A stretch of DNA of 64,000 nt from Nocardia jinanensis (lineage in GTDB: Bacteria; Actinomycetota; Actinomycetes; Mycobacteriales; Mycobacteriaceae), in assembly GCF_014645735.1 (NCBI RefSeq), contig NZ_BMMH01000027.1:1-64000 (forward strand), written 5' to 3'. Position numbers and translations under genes: made by a program. The notes beneath the pieces were generated by a model that was given only the letters and a program-made list of their open reading frames with translations, did not search any database and had not been told where the DNA came from. Of the stretch, positions 27,201 to 36,000 are shown piece by piece; position 1 is the first letter of the stretch, and each line of letters opens with the position of its first letter.

Positions 27201-30200
27201 GAAAGCGGACCGGTTCCAACGGAATATGTCCCCGTTCGCCCAGCCCGGCGCAGGTCTCGACCCGGCCGCTGCCCTTCCACTGCTCCGCGCGATACCTGGC
27301 GTGCGTGAACGAATCTCTCGGGTGCAAGCGCTCGCGCGAAACCTTCTCGGCCCTTTCGCACCACACTATTGGAACCCGCTGCACCCCGACGCCGCCGCCC
27401 AACTGAAGCCCACTTTCGCTTATGTCGCGGAGACGCTCCGGTTCGCTGACGAAAACCCGGCAGAGTGGAGACTGCTCGAATCCTTCAAAACTCCCCTGGA
27501 GAACGAGGTACGCCTACTCGCGGAACTGGGTGCAGCGTGGGACTGGATTCGCACGAACTTGGGGACCTCTGCCGACGAGATGGAGCGGTGGTGTGCCGGG
27601 GACCATTGGCTCACCGCGTGGGAACGCACTCGTTCCGAGCTTATCGAGGATGCGGAGAGCTTCCGGGCGCAGCGCATTATCGGATGGTCCCGAATGTCGG
27701 GATTTTTGACCCCGCTGCGGCGTGCCGGGCTCGACGAGTTCGTCGCGATGCTCCTCGCCGGCCGGATCCACGCCGCCGACGCAACAGGAGCGTTCATTCG
27801 CGGAACCGCAGCTACCTCGCTTGCCGAACGCCGCCGCTCGACAGGTGTGACGAATTTCGATTCGAATCTGCGTGACGGTGAGATAGAGGATTTCGTGCGC
27901 GCGGCCGACTCCTTACGCACTGAGCAAGCCTCCGCACTACCCGCCGCGCTTCTCGCACGACGCCCTTTCCGGGCCGGTTCGCTCACGGGTGCCGTCGGGG
28001 AATTGCGGCGATCGCTCGACCGAAAACGTGGTGGTGTCAGCGTCCGGCAGCTGATGAACAAATACGCCGAGCACATTCTGGCTGCCACCCCTTGTGTTTT
28101 CGTCAGCCCCGCTTCGCTCGCACAATTCATCCCACCCGGCTCGGCGACGTTCGACATCGTCGTATTCGACGAGGCATCCCAGGTAACCGTGGCACAGGCG
28201 ATCGGCGCACTCGGACGTGGCCGAACAGCCGTCATCGTCGGCGATTCGCAGCAGATGCCCCCGACCTCGTTCGGTCAGGTCAGCACCACGGACGACGACG
28301 ACGCCGATGAGGACGGCGGACTGGCGCCGGAGGATCTCGACAGCATCCTGACCGAATGTGTCGAGTCCGGTGTCCCACGGTTGTGGCTTTCCTGGCACTA
28401 CCGCAGCCAGGACGAGACGCTCATCAACTTCTCCAATCAGAAGTACTACGAGGGCCGGCTGGCCAGCCTGCCCTCCCCTGGAGGCGATCTCACCGCCGGT
28501 ATCGAATGGCGCCGCGTCGACGGCGGCTATTTCAACCGTGAAAACCGTGCCGATCTCCGCACGAACCGGGTCGAAGCCGAGGCCGTGGTCGAGGAGATCC
28601 GGACTCGACTCACCACACCGCATCTGGCCGGTCAGAGCATCGGCGTCGTAACATTCAATGCGCCGCAGCGCGACCTCGTCCAGGACCTTCTCGAAGAATG
28701 CTCCGACCCGCTGGTACGCGAGCAGATGCGGCCCGACGCCGAAGAGGGCATCTTCGTCAAGAACCTGGAGAATGTGCAGGGTGATGAGCGCGACGTCATC
28801 CTGTTCACCACCGCGTTCTCCGCCAAACCCGGCGAAACCCAGCTACCGCTCAACTTCGGTCCGCTCAGCCGGTCCGGAGGCGAGAAGCGCTTCAATGTCG
28901 CGATTACCAGGGCACGCCGCAAAGTAGTCGTCTTCACCTCATTCGACCCATCCGATATCGACCTATCGCGGACCACATCCGTGGGTATGGCCCATTTGCG
29001 TGGCTACCTGGAGACGGCAGCGCACGGATCGAGGATCGGCGAACACTCACGAATCGGTGCAGGGGTGAATCCGATCCAGAAGGATCTGCGCGCGGCCCTC
29101 CAGGAACGCGGCTACGAAACCGAAGTCAACTACGGCCTCTCCGAGTTCGTGCTGGATATCGTCGTTCGCGAGCCGGGTTGTCACCATTGGCAGGTCGCGG
29201 TGATGCTCGACGGTCCGCAGTGGGCGAGCCGGTCCACTGTCGCCGACCGCGACCTGACGCCGCGTCTGCTCGAATCGATGATGCACTGGGGTTCGTCGCT
29301 GAGGGTGTGGCTTCCCGATTGGATCGACAACCGAGCCGCGGTCCTCGCACGTATCGACCTGGCCGTCGAAGCGGCCCGCGCGCGTCGACGCGAATTCGAG
29401 AAGCAACTCGCTGCGGCCGCTGAGGTTCGCGCCGCACAGATTGCCGAAATCGAAAAGAACACACCTGACGACATTGCGTTCGAAGAGATCATCGCCGATT
29501 TCGATACCAACCGGGACATTCAGGAATCGGCAGTCGCCGCCCCGGAGATGCAGGAGCTTTCTACTGGAGCCAGACAGTTGGCGAGTGCGGTGTCCTCGGA
29601 CTCGATCGACATAGACGCAGGATCCGTCCTCGAAGCCGCGCCCGCTGACCGTGACTGGCACGGACGTGGCATTGCCTATATCTCCGCCCCGGCAACGGAA
29701 CTGGGAAGTCGGTCGGATCTCGACCGGACACAGTCACCGACAGTGCGGCGCATCATCACCGCCGCTGTGCGGGAAACAGTGGAAATCGAAGGGCCGATTG
29801 CACTGGAAAGATTGGCCCGTGACGTGGGCAGGCGTTTCGGCTTCGATCGAGTCGCGGCCGCGCGCAAGGATTTCGTTGCCGAATGTGTTCCTGCTGAGCT
29901 GATCTCCCGCGGTCACTTGGGCGTGTTCGTGTGGCCGCACCAGATTGCTCCCGGGATGTGGAAAGGGTACCGCGCCACTCCCGAAGGGCTTGTGCGACCG
30001 CTGAACGATATCGCCCCGGAGGAGATAGTGAACGCGATGCATGCGACCTGCGCCGGTCGTGAACTCGATTCCGAAGCCCTTATGCGCGAAACCATGACGA
30101 TCTTCAATCAGCGGCGTCTCGCGGGTCCGAGTAGAGATCGCCTGGAGGCGTGCTTGGACCTGGGGCTGGAGAGCACGCGGCTCATCCGGATCGGCTCGAG

Positions 30201-30219
30201 GGTTCGGGCCGGGTCCTAA
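24202..30219 (+). CDS. Giant DUF4011 SF1 helicase with transglutaminase-like N-terminus, Vsr-like fold and DUF3320
   Basis: A protein of about 2005 residues, likely an anti-phage helicase-nuclease. N-terminal region: GTCIDLSVTYAACLEAAGL and LVEGHAFGGF (Cys near 234, His near 260), a transglutaminase-like pair. DUF4011 then starts at WKRALLDLSTRNRLLNLKPS near 393. The SF1 core carries Walker A EGPPGTGKSQTITN near 699, the DEAS box VVFDEASQ near 1320, WHYRSQDETLI near 1398 and NVAITRARRK near 1567. A Vsr/DUF559-like fold follows around 1640-1710 (SEFVLDIVV, AVMLDGPQWASRSTVADRD, LRVWLPDWI). The usual catalytic E in I-E-x-DG is Met. It ends with DUF3320 (around 1850-1955). GTG 24202 has GGTGGAGG close upstream; ATG 24178 is the alternative. 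Confidence 0.85.
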   Translation: MTQVPLWEDTTAVEQGLTVQVLTQPAINLALVHNGVPLIAGLRVTNTSDSPSVDVTVTVRIHGNGAELAQPWTRTHDGNLGAADDVFWDDFSDFAPSTSCLSDLNESHPATLSVTISRLWGPEVHLTVPIKVLAHNEWFNAPIFYDSLAAFVQPNTNAVHSVLSDAAELLRSQTGNSSISGYQDSPERAAFIAAAIYEALRTRQIRYINPPASFEDTGQKIRTTAQVLEQRFGTCIDLSVTYAACLEAAGLRPLVWLVEGHAFGGFLRNEVNLAHPSLTEQNALVNLIESGIAVPVEAVFYDQSPHGDFKGAIASARRHFSSPETLGGVIGIAAARKSGVRPIPSTDDIAPVTHSESANLRSIALELPEELQNQRSNDDVLEVADHAPARVRKWKRALLDLSTRNRLLNLKPSRQVIDLNVPRGGLPVLDDLVHAGTAITVTPHDDLSSIHQLRGARRAAEIDPDELRTLLSDEHKLYAAVSRDTYARRFKELSRTARTLLEETGSSNLYLTLGVLVHHTSTGAEARAPLFLLPVRLTGGTGRAPFQIAVDTTEVATPNHCLVEWLRLKHNVSIEALEAPKLDDSGLDIVHTFREIRGALVENNIDLRIDEVATLAICQFGTFGMWRDLNDRWETLEQSPIVRHLTHHAGQSFRDPHSDGDSGLDHVDVDEGAVVVPIPADGSQLRAIALAAERRTFVLEGPPGTGKSQTITNLIAHALRLGKTVLFVAEKQAALDVVKKRLDTIGLQNFTLDLHGKGQRPNAIRDQLKAAIDCSLYYNDRAWDVRLAEYRKRLVPLADYPATIHERNGVERCLWSAYEEILESGDGPVAPIPTAYVARPRENWTEIRDSLDQFSRAARSLEFRAGVPWSIAGSISAGIGPDQISAALRRFDLALRAARASERVWPLLGHVDHPERINALVPAAARQQGRPVPDAVTQAWMRDHKFATLREALLAEVARLHQDCAPLLGKFVPAFVESGDIPAFIAEAEESGKGLLNRKKKADRFQRNMSPFAQPGAGLDPAAALPLLRAIPGVRERISRVQALARNLLGPFAPHYWNPLHPDAAAQLKPTFAYVAETLRFADENPAEWRLLESFKTPLENEVRLLAELGAAWDWIRTNLGTSADEMERWCAGDHWLTAWERTRSELIEDAESFRAQRIIGWSRMSGFLTPLRRAGLDEFVAMLLAGRIHAADATGAFIRGTAATSLAERRRSTGVTNFDSNLRDGEIEDFVRAADSLRTEQASALPAALLARRPFRAGSLTGAVGELRRSLDRKRGGVSVRQLMNKYAEHILAATPCVFVSPASLAQFIPPGSATFDIVVFDEASQVTVAQAIGALGRGRTAVIVGDSQQMPPTSFGQVSTTDDDDADEDGGLAPEDLDSILTECVESGVPRLWLSWHYRSQDETLINFSNQKYYEGRLASLPSPGGDLTAGIEWRRVDGGYFNRENRADLRTNRVEAEAVVEEIRTRLTTPHLAGQSIGVVTFNAPQRDLVQDLLEECSDPLVREQMRPDAEEGIFVKNLENVQGDERDVILFTTAFSAKPGETQLPLNFGPLSRSGGEKRFNVAITRARRKVVVFTSFDPSDIDLSRTTSVGMAHLRGYLETAAHGSRIGEHSRIGAGVNPIQKDLRAALQERGYETEVNYGLSEFVLDIVVREPGCHHWQVAVMLDGPQWASRSTVADRDLTPRLLESMMHWGSSLRVWLPDWIDNRAAVLARIDLAVEAARARRREFEKQLAAAAEVRAAQIAEIEKNTPDDIAFEEIIADFDTNRDIQESAVAAPEMQELSTGARQLASAVSSDSIDIDAGSVLEAAPADRDWHGRGIAYISAPATELGSRSDLDRTQSPTVRRIITAAVRETVEIEGPIALERLARDVGRRFGFDRVAAARKDFVAECVPAELISRGHLGVFVWPHQIAPGMWKGYRATPEGLVRPLNDIAPEEIVNAMHATCAGRELDSEALMRETMTIFNQRRLAGPSRDRLEACLDLGLESTRLIRIGSRVRAGS

Positions 30220-30525
30220 CGCAGCCGCCCACCGACAACCCACGCAGTGCGGTTCGTCGAATAAGTTGTCCTACTTGTCGCCATGTTGGACCGAATGACG
30301 ACGCTGCCGGTCGTGTCGACCTACTTCAGCCGGGCGTTGAATCCGCTCAGCTTCAGGTCGACGAGCGGCTCGACGTAGACGCCCTCCAGCGACCGCCCTG
30401 TTCGGGGGCGGTTCACTGAAGCGGGAGCACGCCTGCCCGCCTCCGGGCGCGCACAGCGTCAACGCCAGTCCATCGAGCTCGAATGCCGGCCCTGGCTCGG
30501 GCCGGTGGGCGGTAGCGTTATCCGG
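30220..30525. other. Intergenic region with possible decayed minus-strand gene end
   Basis: 306 bases. The minus strand shows two protein-like pieces in different frames: GPAFELDGLALTLCAPGGG around 30490-30430, and SLEGVYVEPLVDLKLSGFN ending at a stop near 30323. They could be the last part of a frameshifted gene, but I cannot name a family and no start is visible. Otherwise nothing is seen. Confidence 0.35.
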
Positions 30526-30828
30526 GTGGCGTCGAAGGCGGAGCGAAAGGCTGCACGGGATCGTGTAGCGGCGTATCACGAAGCGCATCTCGGCGAGCTG
30601 GTCGAGCACGTCGGCCGGGCGTTGGACGGATTCCGCGCCGGGCAGGCGGACGCATTCGAGGTCGATGCGCTGATCCACCAGTACCATCGAGCGGCTCAAC
30701 GGCTGTGGGCATTCTGTGACCAGTCCGGTGCCCAGGTAGAAAGCGCCGCGCATCTCATCGACGACATGGCCGGCAGGGGCGAGATGATCGACTGGTGGCA
30801 GCGCGGTCTGTCGACCAGGGCCATGTAG
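30526..30828 (+). CDS. Small alpha-helical hypothetical protein
   Basis: A 100-residue charged, helical protein (KAERKAARDRVAAYHEAHLG, then LIHQYHRAAQRLWAFCDQSG). It has no signal peptide or membrane segment. The last part, MAGRGEMIDWWQRGL, is amphipathic. The GTG at 30526 is chosen because the sequence before it is unlike coding sequence; an ORF start at 30505 adds seven residues. It lies between the DUF4011 helicase and the convergent CoiA-like gene. I recognise the general type from actinobacterial genomes but no function is known, and I cannot link it to the defence genes by sequence. Confidence 0.6.
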   Translation: MASKAERKAARDRVAAYHEAHLGELVEHVGRALDGFRAGQADAFEVDALIHQYHRAAQRLWAFCDQSGAQVESAAHLIDDMAGRGEMIDWWQRGLSTRAM

Positions 30829-31137
30829 AGCAGCCGGACACTTGAAGTCCGCTCCTGCGGCTGGCCGAGCCTTACAGCGCGGCACCACCCGGTCAACGAC
30901 CATCGCCGTCCGGAACAGCGCCAATGTGATACACACCAGCACGAGCGCCAGGCAAGTAGCAGGAGATCCCAGATCGACATCAACTGTCTCCGGAATCGCT
31001 GGCCGGCCAGCGGAAACCGCGTGGATTCGCCGATCTGTGACTATCGCAGTTTCAGCGTCAAAGCCTTGGGCGGCCGGCGTGCCCGTCATGGATCCCCTCC
31101 CTCCATACGCCGCCAATCTTCTGTAACACCGGAATCT
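30829..31137. other. Intergenic gap between convergent genes
   Basis: 309 bases. A minus-strand frame contains a hydrophobic stretch (CLALVLVCITLALF, around 30935) that could be a membrane segment of a small protein. It has no ribosome site or homologue I know and overlaps open frames that are plainly shadows. Not called as a gene. Confidence 0.35.
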
Positions 31138-32154
31138 TCAGATGCGATCATCGGGTCGCCGACGCTGAACCGACTCGCGCAGCCGGTTCAACTCTGCCTG
31201 CAATTTTCGCCGGGCCTTTTTGGAGAGCACGTACGCCGGACCGTCCGCCACACTGTTGATCGCCCTATGATGCGCGAACGCCCAGGCGTTGATCTCGGTC
31301 AGCACCCGTCGTTCCCGCTCGAGCCCTGGCTGTTCGACCAACGCGATAACATCCGCGTGCTGAGTGATGAGCTCGATTGCCAGCTCGGCATCATCGGATC
31401 GGCACGCCTTGCGGAGCGCAACGACAATCGCCAGCACGCGAGCATGGTCGACACCGATTGGTTCTGTCGGGGCTGGGGCGGGCGTCGGCGGACGGACCAC
31501 TCCGTTGTCCTCGATCCGGCAGTCGGCGAGCCGATACCACTCGATATCCTCGGCGGCCCGCTCCTGGATCCCCAGTCGGACAACGCGTTCGCCCTCCTCC
31601 TCGCCACACCGGATGCGGACGACGTAGCCGTCCCGGTTTACGAGTATCCGCGCGGTCCTGTCGGCCTCGGGACCAACCATCCAATCGAACCGGCCCAGCG
31701 CTCCTCGTAACTCGTCGTCGAGCGCCGAAAACTGATCGAACGGCAAATCCACAAGTTGAATCCGTACCGTCCAGGCGTCGCCAACATTGGATACCAGCAG
31801 GTCTGTGCATTCGCCGTCACTGAACGTTCCCTCGAACCGCTGCTTCGCCCCGTGCTCGCGTAGCGCACCGGTCAACGCCCGGTGCATGAACAGGTGGTCG
31901 GCGCTGTCTTCCCCTGAGCGGATACGGCCGCATTCCGGTCCACCCGGCAGGTGTGCGAAATGGCAGGCACGATCCCGGTAGAGCTTGTTGTTCAGTTCCC
32001 ATCCGCAGCCGCCGAGTAGTCGCCCGCAGTAGTACCGGCGGTTGCGGTAGCGCCTGCGAAATGCCATCGCGGCAAGAAGTTCCGGCGGTAGATAAAGGGG
32101 CGAATCGGAGGACGGGCCGCCCAGAACGGCGGTCTGGACGAGCCGGTTATCCAT
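31138..32154 (-). CDS. CoiA-like protein with zinc finger and PD-(D/E)xK-like fold
   Basis: A 338-residue protein. Residues 36-80 form a Cys/His-rich finger (YYCGRLLGGCGWELNNK, CHFAHLPGG, and a further Cys), then HLFMHRALTGALREHGA. The pattern C..C, HFAH, H..hK/R is that of CoiA, a competence-linked restriction-like protein. The following CTDLLVSN and VRIQLVDLPFDQF correspond to the D and E-x-K strands of the nuclease, but the second shows R-I-Q in place of E-x-Q/K. The C-terminal half is helical and Arg-rich. It lies 42 bases after the glycosylase-like gene on the same strand and probably shares its transcript. Function in DNA uptake or in degrading foreign DNA is inferred from the family only. 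Confidence 0.65.
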   Translation of the reverse strand: MDNRLVQTAVLGGPSSDSPLYLPPELLAAMAFRRRYRNRRYYCGRLLGGCGWELNNKLYRDRACHFAHLPGGPECGRIRSGEDSADHLFMHRALTGALREHGAKQRFEGTFSDGECTDLLVSNVGDAWTVRIQLVDLPFDQFSALDDELRGALGRFDWMVGPEADRTARILVNRDGYVVRIRCGEEEGERVVRLGIQERAAEDIEWYRLADCRIEDNGVVRPPTPAPAPTEPIGVDHARVLAIVVALRKACRSDDAELAIELITQHADVIALVEQPGLERERRVLTEINAWAFAHHRAINSVADGPAYVLSKKARRKLQAELNRLRESVQRRRPDDRI

Positions 32155-32196
32155 TGCTCACCACCCCAACCAGCGTCCACTTCGAAACCAGCGACA

Positions 32197-32904
32197 TCAG
32201 TCCCTGATGACCCTCTCAGCCCTGACCATCTCGACGAACAGTTGTTGCCGCCATACCTTCTGCTGTTCGACCGAGCCACGGTAACCACTCGGTCCGGTAC
32301 TGCGGTGCGAGAAGTGTTTCAGGCTGCGCGCTGTTCTGGGATACGACTGTCGGAATAGATCCCATCCGCGGTTGGGCACGTCACCGAACACGAACACGGC
32401 CTGGAGTTGCGGCAAGCGCGCGATCACTTGGATCACAAGATCGACCCCTTCGAGTAGATATGGCTCTCGCAGGCTGGGTTTCAGCTCGCCGAGCCCCTTC
32501 TCGTACCACGGGTAGATATTCCAGCTCACACAAGCCGCCCGGTCGATCCGGGCATGATCGAGTGCCTCAGCGATCCGCGATGCGGCTGGATCGCAGTTCT
32601 CGACCGATAGCAATCCGGAGCCGCCGGGCAGGTCAAGTCTCGTTTTCTCCCCCGGCGACAGGGTCAGCAACAGCAACCGCGCCGCGGATCCGCCGAACTC
32701 AGGAGAAATGTGCGGGACGAATTTGCCCGGCTTCCGCGCCGTCAGCTCGTCGACGTACTCGTTCAGCTCCCGGACATGCGGGTCGTAGATCCGTGCGCGG
32801 AGGTCATCGCTATATCCGCGGGACTTCATCCGGTGATACATCTGTGCCATCCCCATCCAGGGAACCGAGCCGCGGATGTCGACGATGCCACAGCAGTCCG
32901 ACAT
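32197..32904 (-). CDS. Uracil-DNA-glycosylase-superfamily-like protein
   Basis: A 235-residue protein related to the uracil-DNA glycosylase superfamily, seen in many actinobacteria. The pattern is FGGSAARLLLLTLSPGEKT near residues 73-90, SVENCDPAASRI near 105-115, the catalytic-loop-like VSWNIYPWY near 135, and VFVFGDVPNRGWDLF near 178. The C-terminal HRSTGPSGYRGSVEQQKVW replaces the usual H-S-P loop. The exact catalytic residues differ from known UDG families, so base specificity is unknown. Start ATG 32904 is uncertain; ATG 32856 or later gives a shorter protein. A 62 percent identical fragment of its end lies at 23860-24084. Confidence 0.65.
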   Translation of the reverse strand: MSDCCGIVDIRGSVPWMGMAQMYHRMKSRGYSDDLRARIYDPHVRELNEYVDELTARKPGKFVPHISPEFGGSAARLLLLTLSPGEKTRLDLPGGSGLLSVENCDPAASRIAEALDHARIDRAACVSWNIYPWYEKGLGELKPSLREPYLLEGVDLVIQVIARLPQLQAVFVFGDVPNRGWDLFRQSYPRTARSLKHFSHRSTGPSGYRGSVEQQKVWRQQLFVEMVRAERVIRD

Positions 32905-33095
32905 CGTCGCGGCAAAGCCGGGCAGTACAGGACGACTTGTACAGATGAGTGGCCGCCGGTCGTGGTCCGACCGCAGAGTACGGGCCGGACAGGTCGGACG
33001 GTCACCACTCGACGTTGCCCGGCCATTGGTAACGTTGACCGACCAAGTACGCGACCCGCATCCGGCCGCGGGGGAACCAAGCGGTAGGTGGTGAC

Positions 33096-36000
33096 GTGGC
33101 ACACAACGACGACCGGTGGATCGAGGTATCCAAGTCGGCGTTTCCGCATGAAGCGGACGGTTTGTCGATGCTTCGGTACGTTGTCCCGAAGGCGTCCCCG
33201 TACCGCGCGTGGACCAACTTCGAGTTCATGGACAACCACGGCCAGTGGCATGAGATCGACGCCCTGGTCCTCGGCCGACGCCGACTCCATTTGATCGAGC
33301 TCAAGCATTACACCGGTGTGCTGCGGGGTAGTGAGACGAGCTGGGTGCGGTCCACGCCCGGTGGTCGGCCCCGGACGCAGCGGTCACCGCTGCTGCTCAC
33401 TCGCCGCAAGGCGCAGCGGCTCGCGACCCGTATCGAGGAGGAGGCGCGCAAGGTCGCGCTGGAGAACGGCCTCGATGGGGAGAAGGTGCGGCGTGCGCTG
33501 CCGTTCGTGCAGGAGTCGGTGTTCCTGCACGGCTCGCCGTTCAAGGTCGACATGCCCGAGCTCGCGAAATCGGGGCTGTTCGGACCCGACGGGTTCGAGG
33601 ACGAAACGGGGTTGCCCGGGCTATCGACACGACTGCTCGAACCCCCCACCGATACGCGACGGGTGACCGAAGACCTGTCGGTCATCATCGCGTTGGCGTT
33701 GCGGAACCTGGGGATCGCCCGCCGCACCGAGCGTGACGCGGGGTCGTGGACCATCACGGGCACGCCGCTGGCCAGCGGCGACGATTGGCAGGAGTGGTCG
33801 GCGACCCACAAGGGCACCGGCGAGCCCGGTCGCGCTCGCGTCGTCTCGTTCAATCCCGGCACGCCGGCGCAGGCGCGGGCCGCGGCGCATCGCCGGATGC
33901 AGCGGGAGTTCTCCCTTCTCTCCGCGTTGCGGCATGAGGCGATCGTCGCTCCGCACGATCTGGTGCAGGACGACGACGGCAATACGGTCCTCGTCTACCG
34001 CGACCTTCCCGGCTATGAACCCCTCGACCTGCTGCTAGCCACCCACACTCTGACCGCGGAACAGCAGTTGCAGGTCCTCACCCAGATCGCCGAAGCTGTT
34101 GCCTACGCGCACCGCAACCATGTGGCGCATCGCGGTCTGGGGCCCAGTACGGTCCTGCTCCATACCGAGGCGCTCGACCGGGGTGAGGTGCGGGTACGGC
34201 TGGGCGACTGGTCGTGGGCCGGCCGCGTACACACCGGCGATACCCGCACGCCGACGATGATCCGCACACCGACCCTGCCCGGTAGCGCACCGGTCGACGC
34301 CGTGTACCAGGCGCCGGAGGACAGGTGGGCGCCGGACGCCGACCGGCTGGCGCTCGATGTGTTCTCGCTGGGCGCGCTGGCCTACTACTTGCTGTCCGGT
34401 GGGCAGGCACCGGCCCGTGATCGCGCCGCGCTGCTGGAACGTTTGCGCCAGGAGCACGGCCTGGACCTCGCGGCGTCCGACGCGGGGTTCATCGACGAAA
34501 CGTTGCGCGCGCTGGTGCTGCAGGCCACGGAGCCGTCGGTGTCGAAGCGGATGAAGACCGACCGCAAGACGGGTCGCCCGCAGTTCGATGCGCAGCAGTT
34601 CGTGGTGGCGCTCTCCGAGTACCGGCACCAGCGGCTGGCCGAGTCCACCGCCCCCGAGGTCGATCCGCTGAATCCGGCGCCCGGTTCGCTGCTCGCCGGC
34701 CGATTCGATGTGGTGCGGGTGCTGGGCGCCGGTTCCACCGCGCGCGGTGTACTGGTTACCGACCGGGAGAACGACGACCGGCTCCGCGTGCTCAAGGTCG
34801 GGTTGGACGATGCCGCCACCACCCGGCTGCACGACGAAGCACAGGTGCTCACCGAACTCGCCCGGCTGTCACCGCCGGTGCCTGGTGTCGTCGAATTGAT
34901 CGAGGGGCCTATCGCACTGGCGCACCGCGCCGCGCTGTTGCTGAGCAATTGCGGTGAGCAGACCCTCGCCGACGTCGTGCGCTACACCCCGCTCGGCGAA
35001 ACGCAGCTGCGCGTATGGGGTAGGGAACTGCTCGACGTGGTGGTCGCGCTGGATGCGGCGGGCATCACCCATCGCGACCTCAAACCGTCCAATCTCGGCC
35101 TGGCCAAGCCGGAGGGTAAGGCGAAGGCGAAGGCGCGGCTGGCGCTGTTCGATTTCTCGCTGTCGCGTGCCCCGGTCGAACAGGTCGACGCGGGCACTCC
35201 GCCCTACCGGGATCCGTTCCTGGGTACCGGTATCCGCACCGCCTATGATTCGGCGGCCGAACGGTATTCGGCCGCGGTGGTGCTCTACGAGATGGCGACC
35301 GCTAGCACCCCCGTCTACGGCGACGGCATGAGCGATCCGCGTGTCCTCGACGAGGATGTCACCGTCACGGCCGAAGACTTCACCTCGGCGGGTATGAGCG
35401 CGACCCGGGCCGAAGCGCTGGCCGCGTTCTTCCGAACAGCGCTCGCCCGGGATGTCAGGAAACGTTTCGATACCGCCGCCGCGATGCGTACCGCGTGGGG
35501 CGGGGTGTTCACCGCGGCGGCGGCCGAACCGGTTGCCCTGGCCGAGCCCGCACCGCAGCCGAAGAAGCATGCGCCCGCACCGGTTCCGACGCCGATCCCA
35601 GAGTCGGCCGGAACCGATATCTCCCTGCCGGAACTCGCCGATATGTTCGCGCGCGCCGCCGCGACGAAGCCGTCGGCCATGCGCAGGCAGATTGTCGAGC
35701 TGATGCTGGGCACCCATACGAAAAGCCCCGACGATCCCTTCGTCACCTACCAGGTGCTGGCACCGCTGGCCGGGGTTACGGCGGCTCGTATCGCACAGAT
35801 ATTCGGGGAACTCCCCACGCTGTGGGCGAAAAAGCCACAGCTCGAGGCAACCGTCGCCAACCTGTATCGGCGGATGGTCGGCCGGCTCGAATCCTCGGGC
35901 GGGGCCTCGACTCCGGACCTCCTGGCCCGTGAACTCGCCGGCGCGTTCCCCGCCGACGACGCAGGCGATCCACAGCGCATCGCGCTGGGCGTGCTGCGCT

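Noticed and set aside
30696..30983. Minus-strand frame with a hydrophobic Trp/Cys-rich start
   Set aside because: Overlaps the small plus-strand gene, has no ribosome binding site and no homologue I recognise.
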